A DNA stretch of 45,578 nucleotides from Pseudoalteromonas prydzensis (GTDB taxonomy: Bacteria > Pseudomonadota > Gammaproteobacteria > Enterobacterales > Alteromonadaceae): the NCBI RefSeq assembly GCF_011050055.1, contig NZ_DRGM01000092.1:1-45578 (forward strand). Direction: 5' to 3'. Each line of letters opens with the position of its first letter. Within the stretch, counting starts at the first letter, position 1. The notes beneath the pieces are model-generated. The model ran no database searches and was not told the origin of the DNA. It saw only the letters and a list, made by a program, of their open reading frames with translations. Shown one piece after another: positions 1-7,431 of the stretch. The position numbers and the translations under genes were made by a program.

Positions 1-225
1 GGGCGTTGTTTGCGAGAAGACAAATGCGGCCACATTGAAGACGCATATTTACCGCTTTTAGAGCGAGTCAACATCTGCCCTGAAAACTGGTTAAAACTCA
101 CCACGCACTTTACCCGCGTATTTCATGGCGCAGTCGGCAGACCCTCATCACACGCAAGTTACTGCGAAAATTTAAACAGAAAACGACGTAGCAACCTAAG
201 TAACTGCGAAAAACTACTGGCATAG
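1..225 (+). CDS. C-terminal part of a REP-associated (RayT/Y1-type) transposase, cut by the window edge
   Basis: Frame 1 is open from the first base to a TAG at 223-225, so the gene begins left of the window; the TTG at 10 is probably not the real start. The visible 74 residues contain GRCLREDKCGHI, then LPLLERV, a Trp-Leu pair and FHGAVG. Those blocks in that order are typical of the C-terminal tail of IS200-like REP-associated tyrosine transposases, which often read WTGR, R-DK-G-I, LPP-L-R and AVG. These single-strand DNA transposases act on palindromic REP elements. The catalytic HUH motif and tyrosine lie outside the window, so it cannot be said whether the gene is intact. The last 25 residues, rich in Asn, Arg and Ser, are not conserved in the family as I know it. 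A tandem repeat follows about 170 bp downstream. Confidence 0.6.
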   Translation, partial: GRCLREDKCGHIEDAYLPLLERVNICPENWLKLTTHFTRVFHGAVGRPSSHASYCENLNRKRRSNLSNCEKLLA

Positions 226-674
226 TTTTAACACTCCACTTCAACCTCAAATATTGCCTAAGGCAAGCTCCCCCATGCGTGTAATTCAGGATGGAGGAGC
301 CCTCAAGTGAATAAAGTGGCTATTTTAAGATGCTTTGAAAACTTGCAGCACTCCCACAAAATGCGTTAATTGTTTTGTTTTAAAAAATACTAATGATGGG
401 TGTCAATATATTTATATATTATGATGGGTGTCAATATATTTATTATGATGGGTGTCAATATATTTATATATTATGATGGGTGTCAATATATTTATTATGA
501 TGGGTGTCAATATATTTATATAGTTCATTGATAACTATTTTATCTGATTTGACTAAATCTCTATCTTGCAGGCCTTCCTAATACGCTTTTAAGTACCTAG
601 ACAAATTCTACATTTAAACCTTTTCGTCTTTTGTCTCGTCTAAATAATGGTTTAATTATTTATAAAGGAAAAAA
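226..674. other. Intergenic stretch without a recognisable gene
   Basis: No open frame with coding character was found over these 449 bp. The stretch has a small perfect palindrome, TTGCCTAAGGCAA, near 253-265, then the AT-rich tandem repeat described separately, and about 150 bp of AT-rich DNA ending in the AAAGGA ribosome-binding site (about 665-670) of the gene at 675. The promoter of that gene presumably lies within 530-650, but I see no clear consensus hexamers. Confidence 0.6.
393..522. repeat. Five-copy tandem repeat with alternating 28- and 24-bp units
   Basis: Five consecutive copies start at 393, 421, 445, 473 and 497. All share ATGATGGGTGTCAATATATT. Copies 1 and 3 end in TATATATT (28 bp), copies 2 and 4 end in TATT (24 bp), and copy 5 diverges after TATATA. 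The array is therefore a 52-bp compound unit repeated two and a half times with no mismatch in the shared part. On the minus strand each copy presents TTGACACCCATCAT, which includes a consensus -35 hexamer. Unit lengths are not multiples of three, so it is not coding. It lies just downstream of the transposase tail and may be linked to it. Confidence 0.95.
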
Positions 675-1421
675 ATGAAACTCTTATCCATTATTTTACT
701 AACAGGCGCCTTGCTAGCCACAAATGCAATAGCAGAGCCTAAAAAGAAGGTGCTGATCGTGGCATCTAATATGATAAATATGGGTGATCCTGAACAGCAT
801 GACGCAAGAAATAATTTATGGGAATTTGCACCTCCGTATCACATTTTTTTTAGTCACGGCTTTGAAGTTGATTTTGTATCACCTAATGGTGGAGAGGTTA
901 AGTTTATGTTGGAGCCTTTAGGCATAAGTAGTTACACCATCAAATATGAAGGCTTCTTAGAAAAAGCAAACAGTTCATTCAAACCTGCTCAAATTGACCC
1001 AAATAACTATTGGGGTGTATTCATAGGTGGTGGCTATGGAGTCATGTTTGACGTTGCAGATAACAAAAAAATCCAATCCATTATCAGTAGTATATATGAG
1101 TCAGGTGGTATTGTAGGTGTTGGTGGTCATGGCTCAGCGGGCATTGCAAACGTGAAGTTATCTAATGGGGAGTTTTTGGTGAAAGGGAAAAAAATAGCCG
1201 GTTTTCCTAACTCTACTGAAACATCGAAGCCATGGGCAAAACAAGGAACACTTTTACCTTTTCTTATTGAAAATCAACTTAATAAGAATGGTGCTATCGC
1301 TCAAAATAAAAAAATATTAAAAGATAAACACGCTGTGATTGCAGATCAACGTATTATCTCAACAATGTTTTTGCCTTCAGCTGCACTTGTAGCAAAAGAA
1401 ATGATAACTTTAAGACAGTAA
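675..1421 (+). CDS. Exported DJ-1/PfpI-like protein lacking the cysteine nucleophile
   Basis: A 248-residue protein with a signal peptide (residues 1-20, cut after NAIA) followed by a DJ-1/PfpI (class I glutamine amidotransferase-like) fold: KKVLIVAS at about 24-31, FEVDFVSPNGG at 63-73, WGVFIGGGYG at 113-122, and the nucleophile elbow at 147-153. Related Hsp31 and PfpI proteins carry Cys-His-Gly at the elbow and act as chaperones, glyoxalases or hydrolases. Here the elbow reads GVGGHG: residue 151 is Gly (GGT at 1125-1127), where TGT would give the expected Cys. The oxyanion-region motif, usually GGHG, is GGYG. So the fold looks intact but normal catalysis does not. The export signal is also unusual for the family. 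AAAGGA precedes the ATG. It stands alone between two long intergenic stretches, which suggests acquired DNA. Confidence 0.85.
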   Translation: MKLLSIILLTGALLATNAIAEPKKKVLIVASNMINMGDPEQHDARNNLWEFAPPYHIFFSHGFEVDFVSPNGGEVKFMLEPLGISSYTIKYEGFLEKANSSFKPAQIDPNNYWGVFIGGGYGVMFDVADNKKIQSIISSIYESGGIVGVGGHGSAGIANVKLSNGEFLVKGKKIAGFPNSTETSKPWAKQGTLLPFLIENQLNKNGAIAQNKKILKDKHAVIADQRIISTMFLPSAALVAKEMITLRQ

Positions 1422-1854
1422 TAACGGCGCTTAATAAGCTAATTAAGGCGGGACTGCTAAAGTTTTGCTCGGTTTCTTTCGCTCCGCTACGCATTTTACT
1501 TTTTAGGGCGTTACCACCGTCCGCTAAATGCACTTTTGGTAGTTCGGCTTTGATCATAAAGGAAATATTCGAGGGTTTTCGCGCCTATTGCAGCATTGTT
1601 GAGATAACGGACGCTTCAAAACGTTAATAATTAATCATCAATTATACCAAAGGGTTAAATTTCATCCGCTCTGACCCCGCAGCTCAAGTTATGTAAAAAC
1701 GGTTGATTAATAGACGAAAAATAGGCGGTTTCACTCCATCATGAATATAAAAGAGAAGTGAAAATGGAAAATATGAGGCATTATATATTTTGATCTATGA
1801 AAAATGACGTTTTATTTTACCTACACTCAACACATCACTAATGGCTTAACTACT
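1422..1854. other. Intergenic stretch without a recognisable gene
   Basis: I see no gene in these roughly 430 bp. Directly after the previous stop codon there is a region (1422-1516) with AAGGCGGGACTG and GGGCGTTA that recalls the ends of integron attC sites, but the defining core heptamers do not fit (see rejected items). A weak inverted repeat, TAACG with CGTTA, lies at about 1605-1626. The second half is AT-rich and must hold the promoter of the following lipoprotein gene. Confidence 0.5.
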
Positions 1855-2505
1855 ATGAACTCAGCGTCAAAGAATACAATGCGAACATTTATACATTCGG
1901 TCTCAGCTATGTGCGCTGCGCTGTTACTGACAAGTTGTGTTAGTTGGATTGCACCAACTGTTAAATCTGAGTTGATAGCGCTTCAAGCGGGCGAATATCA
2001 GCTAGACAGTCAACATGCTGCATTAATATTTAAAATCCAACATTTAGGGTTATCAACCTATGTAGGGCGTTTTAATAAATTTGATGCACAACTCAACTTT
2101 GATCCTAATAATATGACTGCCGCGTCATTAAACGCAGTGGTGGATATTAGCTCTATTGATATTAACAATGCTGAGTTAGCAGAAACCTTACAAAATGACA
2201 CTTGGTTTAACAGTGAGCGCTTTGCGCAAGCATCATTTACTAGCCACACAGTTACAGTTATATCTGATACCAGTTTTAATTTCTCAGGCGATTTAACGCT
2301 CAGAGGCGTTACCAAACCTGTGACGTTTAAAGCCACATTTCACGGTGGCGCAGACAACTGGATGACAGGAAAATACACTCTTGGTTTTAGCGCGGTAGGT
2401 CAAATCAAACGTTCTGACTTTGGCATGGACAGTTATATACCGATTGTTGGTGATCAAATTGACTTAGAAGTTTATGCGGAATTTCTGAATGTTGGTAAGC
2501 AATAA
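1855..2505 (+). CDS. YceI-family lipoprotein
   Basis: A YceI-like domain covers most of the protein: the opening GEYQLDSQHAAL, then QHLGLSTYVGRF, a FDA-LNFDP strand, DISSIDINNAE, and the late TLRGVTKPVTF. YceI proteins form an eight-stranded barrel that binds polyprenoid or other amphipathic lipids in the periplasm; many are exported and base- or stress-induced. Here the N-terminus has a lipobox (LLTSC), so the mature protein should be anchored to a membrane by lipidation. Three in-frame ATGs exist, at 1804, 1855 and 1879. The first would place the lipobox Cys at residue 45, too far in, and none has a strong Shine-Dalgarno. I chose 1855 (Cys at 28); 1879 (Cys at 20) is about equally good. No co-transcribed neighbour is evident. 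Ligand unknown. Confidence 0.85.
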   Translation: MNSASKNTMRTFIHSVSAMCAALLLTSCVSWIAPTVKSELIALQAGEYQLDSQHAALIFKIQHLGLSTYVGRFNKFDAQLNFDPNNMTAASLNAVVDISSIDINNAELAETLQNDTWFNSERFAQASFTSHTVTVISDTSFNFSGDLTLRGVTKPVTFKATFHGGADNWMTGKYTLGFSAVGQIKRSDFGMDSYIPIVGDQIDLEVYAEFLNVGKQ

Positions 2506-2653
2506 GAAGAAAGTAGCTAGCTACTAAATCGTCAATCAGTGAAATTTGCAGATAGAATATAGTCCCTGAATGACCGTTAGGGCACATATCAGCCTTTTAA
2601 ATCTTAACCGGGTTGCGGTGATCATCTAAAACTATATGCAATGAAGCAAACAA

Positions 2654-2712
2654 AAATAATTCTCAATTTTATGCGATTATTAATTGCGAACCGTTTACGT
2701 TTAGATTAATAT
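2654..2712 (+). promoter_or_regulatory. Likely iron-regulated promoter of bfd
   Basis: A TTGCGA hexamer (2684-2689) and TAATAT (2707-2712) are separated by 17 bp, each matching the sigma-70 consensus at four of six positions. Just upstream, 2654-2683 is a run of AAT-like half-sites (AATAATTCTCAATTTT, then GATTATTAATT) that resembles an imperfect Fur box. Bfd is Fur-repressed in several gammaproteobacteria, so this fits, but the match is loose. Confidence 0.35.
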
Positions 2713-2747
2713 ACAAGCTCGAATGTAATTGAGAGTGGTTTGTATTC

Positions 2748-2942
2748 ATGTATATCTGTTTATGTCACGGTGTGACAGATAAAAAAATTGAACAAACAAT
2801 CGACGACGGCGCGACAACAATGCGCGAGCTTACCAAAGAGCTTAAAGTCGGTAGTCAGTGCGGTAAATGCTGCGGCTGTACTAAAAAGATCCTCAATCGC
2901 AAACTTATTCAAATAGCAGATATTACCGATCAAGTTGCGTAA
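2748..2942 (+). CDS. bfd: Bacterioferritin-associated ferredoxin
   Basis: A 64-residue protein with the Bfd fold: MYICLCHGVTD at the start and VGSQCGKCCGCTKK at about 34-47. The four [2Fe-2S] ligands of Bfd are expected at Cys4, Cys6, Cys38 and Cys41; all four are present, together with extra Cys42 and Cys44. Bfd docks on bacterioferritin at its haem and passes electrons through the haem to reduce the ferric core, releasing iron in starvation. It is encoded tail to tail with the two bacterioferritin genes and shares their terminator, so the partners are adjacent but separately transcribed. Length matches the family. Confidence 0.95.
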   Translation: MYICLCHGVTDKKIEQTIDDGATTMRELTKELKVGSQCGKCCGCTKKILNRKLIQIADITDQVA

Positions 2943-2986
2943 ATATTTAGCTTCTCAAGTTTTTTAAATTCAGTATCGATAAAACT

Positions 2987-3013
2987 AAAAAAGCAGCCTA
3001 AGCTGCTTTTTTT
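2987..3013. terminator. Bidirectional rho-independent terminator between bfd and the bfr genes
   Basis: A stem AGCAGC / GCTGCT with a four-base loop (2992-3007), preceded by a run of A and followed by TTTTTT. It therefore works as an intrinsic terminator on both strands, serving bfd from the left and the bfr operon from the right. Confidence 0.9.
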
Positions 3014-3028
3014 GATCTAAATAAAGAA

Positions 3029-3493
3029 TTACATTTGCGATTGTAGGTAGTTTTCAATACCTGTGCTTTTGATCAACAGTTGTTGGGTTTCCAGCCAATC
3101 GATTTGCTCTTCTTGCTCGTTTAAGATGTTATCCAGCGCTTCACGGCTAATATAATCTTTTTTGCTTTCAGCAAGTTTGATTGCATCTTTAAGGTCAACG
3201 AGTGAATCAAGCTCAAAGGCCATATTGCAGGCAATCATTTCTTCGCTGTTTTCGCCAATCCGTAAACGGCCAAGATCTTGAAGGTTAGGTAAACCTTCTA
3301 AAAATAAAATACGCTCAATTAATCGGTCAGCGTTTTTCATTTTTTGAATTGAGGTTTTGTAATCGGCTTTGTCTAATGCGCTAAAACCAAAATCTTTAAA
3401 CATACGGGCATGTAAAAAATATTGGTTAATAGCGACTAATTCATTGGCCAATATTTTATTTAATGCAGCAAGAACGTCTTTATCGCCTTTCAT
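3029..3493 (-). CDS. bfr: Bacterioferritin, haem-binding subunit with a lost ferroxidase centre
   Basis: A 154-residue four-helix bacterioferritin that aligns with E. coli Bfr without gaps through the active-site region. The haem ligand Met52 is kept. Of the ferroxidase ligands, Glu18 and Glu94 remain, but Glu51 is Lys, His54 is Asn, Glu127 is Gln and His130 is Gln. It should bind haem yet be unable to form the di-iron oxidation site. It is the second gene of a pair, 10 bp after the catalytic subunit, with its own TAGGAG ribosome-binding site. In Pseudomonas and Neisseria such paired subunits co-assemble into mixed 24-mers; I infer the same here. The opposite-strand bfd would supply electrons via the haem of this subunit. 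Confidence 0.93.
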   Translation of the reverse strand: MKGDKDVLAALNKILANELVAINQYFLHARMFKDFGFSALDKADYKTSIQKMKNADRLIERILFLEGLPNLQDLGRLRIGENSEEMIACNMAFELDSLVDLKDAIKLAESKKDYISREALDNILNEQEEQIDWLETQQLLIKSTGIENYLQSQM

Positions 3494-3503
3494 AATTTAG
3501 CTC

Positions 3504-3977
3504 CTATTCGCCCATTTGTGATTGGTGATAGTTTTGACTACCAATTTTATCAATCAAACCGAGTTGTTGCTCTAACCAATAAACATGATCTTCTTCGGTG
3601 TCGAATAACAGTTTCTCTAAGATTTCGCGCGATTGATAATCTTTTTCTTGCTCACATACAGCAATAACTTCTTTAACACATTCAACAACTTCAAGCTCTA
3701 GTGTGAGGTCGTTTTGCATCATGCTTTTTACGTCATGACCAATAATTAGGTCACGGCGTTTGGTCATATTTGGTATGCCTTCGAGGAATAAAATACGCTT
3801 AATCAACCAATCAGCGTGATCTTTCTCTTCTTCCATTTCATGGTTAAGGCGAACATAAAGTTTATCTAAACCCCAATCGTCATACATGCGAGAGTGGATA
3901 AAATACTGGTCAATGGCAGCAAGTTCATTGGCTAACAACGTGTTAAAGCTGTCGATAACTTTTTGATTACCTTTCAT
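3504..3977 (-). CDS. bfr: Bacterioferritin, ferroxidase subunit without the haem methionine
   Basis: A 157-residue bacterioferritin, the first gene of the pair. The ferroxidase set is complete by alignment with E. coli Bfr: Glu18, Glu51, His54 and Glu94, and an EEDH block at 128-131 (one extra residue inserted before it) that supplies the last Glu and His. Tyr25 is also kept. In contrast the haem ligand Met52 is Lys. This subunit can oxidise and load Fe(II) but should not bind haem at the dimer interface by itself. It is therefore the functional complement of the next gene. AGAGG precedes the ATG. The 290-bp upstream stretch holds its promoter, which I could not pin down. Confidence 0.93.
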   Translation of the reverse strand: MKGNQKVIDSFNTLLANELAAIDQYFIHSRMYDDWGLDKLYVRLNHEMEEEKDHADWLIKRILFLEGIPNMTKRRDLIIGHDVKSMMQNDLTLELEVVECVKEVIAVCEQEKDYQSREILEKLLFDTEEDHVYWLEQQLGLIDKIGSQNYHQSQMGE

Positions 3978-4142
3978 AATGGTGGCCTCTTAGAATACTT
4001 AATGGTGCTAGTGTAGTATAAAAATCAGTTATTGCAAGTATTTTCCTTGTAAATCAGTTGGTTACTATTGAGTCTAATTCTCGTTTAAGTTTGCATTGTT
4101 GGTTGCTTAATGAACAGATTGCTATTTATATTTATGGTTAGA

Positions 4143-4219
4143 GGTACTAGGTTATAGGTTATAGGTTATAGGTTATAGGTACTCGGTTATAGGTTTAAGA
4201 TTCAAAGTACTAGGTTCAA
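4143..4219. repeat. GGTTATA heptamer tandem array
   Basis: Four perfect tandem copies of GGTTATA run from 4150 to 4177, then a variant GGTACTC, another GGTTATA (4185-4191) and degenerate copies GGTTTAA and AGGTACT/AGGTTCAAG outward. The array lies between the bfr operon and the terminator of the TonB receptor gene. A 7-bp unit is prone to slippage. No coding role. Confidence 0.9.
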
Positions 4220-4227
4220 GAAAAAGT

Positions 4228-4256
4228 CTCGTTCATTGCGCTGCGCAATGAACGAG
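4228..4256 (-). terminator. Terminator of the TonB-dependent receptor gene
   Basis: A perfect 13-bp stem, CTCGTTCATTGCG with CGCAATGAACGAG, and a three-base loop. On the minus strand it is followed by ACTTTTTC, so it is an intrinsic terminator for the receptor gene ending at 4268. Confidence 0.9.
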
Positions 4257-4267
4257 ATGCGTGGTAT

Positions 4268-6406
4268 TTAAAATTGATATTTAACGCCTACTGTGGCTGT
4301 AGTGCCAAGGCCTTTGATGTTATAGCCGCCGTATGTATAAGACTGAGCGCGGGCAGGGAAGTAGTCTTCGTTAAATAAGTTTTCAATGCCTACAAAGCCT
4401 TGCCAGTTATCGGCAAATTGGTATTGACCACTTAGGTTAAAAATATTGTAGCTATCGACAGGGCCTTGATCGCCTACATACTTGCCATCATCGTTTGCCG
4501 CAAAGCGCTTTCTATCGCCGACGTACAGGTAACTTAATGTCAGTGACATTGCATCACTTGGTTGCCAGTTTAAGTTTGCGGTTGCCTTTGGTGGGCTGAT
4601 CTGTTTTGAGCCCAAGTACACATCCGCTTCAGTGTTTTTACCTTCAACATAGCTATACGTTGCCAGCAATTTTAGGTTAGCGGCAATTGTATAATCTATT
4701 AGCGTTTCGTAGCCCCAAATTTCCTGTGGCGCTCGCACTGGTTCGTACACGCCGGTCACTTCGTTAAATTTATTAGTTGTGCCAAGTTCAGAAGTACTGC
4801 GATAAGCAGCGACTTCAATTCGCAGATTGTCAAATTGAGAGTTAAAGCCAATTTCGTAGTTGTCGATAATTGAGGCTTGAGTTTGTATCAGACCAATATC
4901 GTTCACTGTCGCTGCGCGAAGTAGTATGCCTACATCGGATATATCCGAGCCTTGTGAGTAACTTATAAATGGGCTGAATCTTTCATTAAGATTATATTTA
5001 ATGCCAAAATTATAGGTAGTGGCGTCGTAATCAATGGTGTCACCTTTTACGTTAATTGGCACAGAGCATTGAGTTGGTGTTTTACATAGTTTAAGTGTGC
5101 GGTAATCGTCTACGCTTAAATCAATTGATTCTTGGCGAACACCGGCTTTGACTATCAGATCATCAGCAATCACCCATTTAGTTTGTAAAAAGCCAGCAAT
5201 ACTTTTCATATCCATTTCAGGTACCCATACTCGCCCATCGACCAGCGGTTGCGCAGTCACATCATTTAAAGCATCGATACCATAAATGAATGTGGCTGCA
5301 ATAGAGTTAAAGTCTACTTGAGTATTAAACGTTGCACGCGCACCTTTTTTATCGGAACTGATAACAGACTGGCCACCGTCATAGTTCTCGTCAGGGTTAG
5401 CAAGGCTTGGAGAGTAGAAGAACACGTTTTCAATATCTTGCATGTACAAGTCTAGGGTCATTTGGGTGTTTTCAAATAACGCATAATCGGTGTATTTTAA
5501 GGTGATATTTTCGTTGCCTTCTGGGCCTTGGGGTTTACCTTGTTTTTGTAATTCTGCTGGTACATGAATTGCGTAGGTTTTTTCACCTAAACTCATATCT
5601 CCAGTGATATCACCAAGATCGGTTTTTTGTTGTGAACTGTAGTAGTTATAGCTAAATTGTAATTGCTTTTCATCATCAAAATCATAGCCTAACTTAGTAA
5701 AGTAGTTTTGTGTGACTGCGTCAGATAAACCGTATTGTAACCCTAAAATATCACCCTGTGCGTCACGTTGTACGCCATTTTCTTCATAACTGGCTGTAAC
5801 CAAATAACTGAATTTATCTGCTCGGCCATTAATCGCTGCCGATACTCTTGCGCCAGCACTTTCTTCAAGTTTTACTGCGCTAAAACGACTCGACAAGCTT
5901 ATTTCGCCCGTTGTTTTATCATCGCTTTTAGCCTGTTTTGTGATGTAGTTAATAATACCGCCCGATGCACCGTTACCATAAATCGAGGTTGCTCCTTTGA
6001 TCACTTCAATACGAGCAATGGCACTTGGATCGAGGGTTTTAATGCCTAACGAGCCATTACGCAGCGGTGTTGATTGCGGTACTCCGTCAATCATCACCAA
6101 CGGGGCGCGACCGCGCAGTGTTTGTCCGGTATTACTTGAACTGCCGGTATCTGGTGCGAGGCCCGGCACCATTTGCGCAAGTAAGCTTTGTAGCTCAGGA
6201 TTTACCTTTAAATGCTCTTCAATTTGCTTTTGATTGATAACGGTAATTGATGCAGGGACCTCATCAATGCTTTCAAAAACGCGGCTCCCAGAAACAATGA
6301 TACGCTCCATTTGCTCGTCAGTGAGTTGTTTTTTATTGATAGCGTCATCAGCGAAAGTAGCTGTACTTATAGCGAGGGATAATAAGGTTAACGAAGTTTT
6401 AAACAT
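4268..6406 (-). CDS. TonB-dependent siderophore receptor (IutA-like)
   Basis: A 712-residue outer-membrane receptor: signal peptide (1-19), TonB box region MERIIVSGSR (about 33-42), plug domain with LRGRAPLVMIDGVP, IEVIKGATSIYGNGASGG and INYITK, then a 22-strand barrel ending in GVKYQF with the terminal Phe needed for assembly. The plug motifs and overall length are closest, from memory, to ferric aerobactin and other hydroxamate receptors such as IutA; the exact ligand is not decidable here. Import would be driven by TonB-ExbBD, encoded elsewhere. A Fur-like box lies 87 bp upstream, and a strong terminator follows. No siderophore synthesis genes are in the window, so xenosiderophore use is possible. 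Confidence 0.9.
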   Translation of the reverse strand: MFKTSLTLLSLAISTATFADDAINKKQLTDEQMERIIVSGSRVFESIDEVPASITVINQKQIEEHLKVNPELQSLLAQMVPGLAPDTGSSSNTGQTLRGRAPLVMIDGVPQSTPLRNGSLGIKTLDPSAIARIEVIKGATSIYGNGASGGIINYITKQAKSDDKTTGEISLSSRFSAVKLEESAGARVSAAINGRADKFSYLVTASYEENGVQRDAQGDILGLQYGLSDAVTQNYFTKLGYDFDDEKQLQFSYNYYSSQQKTDLGDITGDMSLGEKTYAIHVPAELQKQGKPQGPEGNENITLKYTDYALFENTQMTLDLYMQDIENVFFYSPSLANPDENYDGGQSVISSDKKGARATFNTQVDFNSIAATFIYGIDALNDVTAQPLVDGRVWVPEMDMKSIAGFLQTKWVIADDLIVKAGVRQESIDLSVDDYRTLKLCKTPTQCSVPINVKGDTIDYDATTYNFGIKYNLNERFSPFISYSQGSDISDVGILLRAATVNDIGLIQTQASIIDNYEIGFNSQFDNLRIEVAAYRSTSELGTTNKFNEVTGVYEPVRAPQEIWGYETLIDYTIAANLKLLATYSYVEGKNTEADVYLGSKQISPPKATANLNWQPSDAMSLTLSYLYVGDRKRFAANDDGKYVGDQGPVDSYNIFNLSGQYQFADNWQGFVGIENLFNEDYFPARAQSYTYGGYNIKGLGTTATVGVKYQF

Positions 6407-6870
6407 AAAGATCCTTTACGACAATGTAATTATGAAAGAGCTGTTTTAATTGGCGCAATAATAAATGTAAAGAAGTGTAAAGGCAAGGGGAGTGATAGTT
6501 ATTATCAATTGCATTTGGTTTGTTGCGATCGATACGTTTGAGATATCTTATAAACATTTACTTTGTATGGAGTATTCATTGTGCTGAAATATTTACCGCA
6601 TTGTGTAAGTTCTACTTGGTGGTGATCCCAATTTTATATAATACAAAACTTGAAAACTTGTTGTCTGTTCCAGTCTCGAACTGTGACTATATTTATTTTA
6701 ACTATTTTTAATCAATAGCTTAATTGTTTTTTATATTAATCTTATTTAGGAAACATGCAATCGCATTAGGTGTGAAGTGAACGGTACTTATTTTGCAGCA
6801 GACACTACATTGATTTTATAGGCGTAATCTTCTACTAAATATTCGCTTTAAATCCTCTTGGAGGTGCAAC
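6407..6870. other. Divergent intergenic region carrying two promoters
   Basis: This 464-bp stretch separates the minus-strand receptor from the plus-strand gene at 6871. It contains the Fur-like box (6493-6507) near the receptor and a strong ribosome-binding site, TTGGAGG (6858-6864), in front of 6871. A 63-codon open frame at 6520-6711 begins with TTG and has no coding character. I see nothing else. Confidence 0.6.
6493..6507 (-). promoter_or_regulatory. Fur-box-like palindrome upstream of the siderophore receptor
   Basis: TGATAGTTATTATCA is a near-perfect palindrome with GATA and TATC half-sites, matching the core of the Fur consensus GATAATGATAATCATTATC. It sits about 87 bp before the receptor start codon, a normal operator distance, and the downstream gene type makes iron repression by Fur very likely. 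Confidence 0.65.
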
Positions 6871-7398
6871 ATGACAACCACGATAAGTAATGAAAATCAT
6901 GCGACTAAGGTCGCCGCTGTTTTTGATAGTGAAGAGCAAGCAAATAACGCATTTGAAACTTTGAGCCAACATACTCAGTTTGCGCAAAGTAACATAAATT
7001 TCATTTCTCCTTATGACCAAAACTTTGATGAAAAAGTAGAGCCTGAAGATAAAAACATTGGAAAAACGTTACTAAAAACGCACTTATTATTTGCAGTGAT
7101 AGGGCTTGTTGTAGGCATACTTATAAGCAGTGTTTTTCTTTTTGTTGACGTAGAATTCATGCAAAATTTTGTATTTGAAACGTACGCTGGGATTTGCACT
7201 ATCAGTGTGTTTATTGCCTTGTTAGTCGCAGGCTTTATTTCAATCCGCCCCGATCATGATCCACTGATAAATGATGTAAGAAAAGCAACAAGTACTGGAA
7301 AGTGGGTGCTAATTGTTCATACAGATACAAGCAACAAAGCCGACCAAGCGCAGCAGTTGATGGAGCCATTTGCTACATCAACTACAGCTACGCTTTAA
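6871..7398 (+). CDS. Unrecognised protein with two transmembrane helices
   Basis: A 175-residue protein of unknown function. An N-terminal soluble part begins VAAVFDSEEQANNAFETL, which resembles the short alpha/beta modules that open many bacterial stress-related membrane proteins. Two hydrophobic helices follow, about residues 68-93 and 105-125, and a short C-terminal segment, GKWVLIVHTDT, with an alpha-helical tail. The two soluble ends could fold together on one face of the membrane. A strong TTGGAGG ribosome-binding site lies seven bases before the ATG. It converges on the PepSY gene with only 33 bp between stop codons. Its position between two iron-associated genes is suggestive only; it has its own promoter and I assign no function. 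Confidence 0.8.
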   Translation: MTTTISNENHATKVAAVFDSEEQANNAFETLSQHTQFAQSNINFISPYDQNFDEKVEPEDKNIGKTLLKTHLLFAVIGLVVGILISSVFLFVDVEFMQNFVFETYAGICTISVFIALLVAGFISIRPDHDPLINDVRKATSTGKWVLIVHTDTSNKADQAQQLMEPFATSTTATL

Positions 7399-7431
7399 CT
7401 ATTATTGGCATTACCCGTTTTAGCAATAATA

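Noticed and set aside
393..522. CRISPR array
   Set aside because: Units are contiguous, with no unique spacers, and there are no cas genes; it is a plain tandem repeat.
1422..1516. Integron attC-like sequence after the DJ-1-like gene (AAGGCGGGACTG and GGGCGTTA)
   Set aside because: The sequence at the right end is GTTACCA, which breaks the core rule G-TTRRRY, and the left end does not give RYYYAAC. The arms do not pair well. No integrase or cassette array is visible.
6520..6711. 63-codon open frame in the divergent intergenic region
   Set aside because: TTG start, no ribosome-binding site, no coding character, and it lies in the receptor promoter region.
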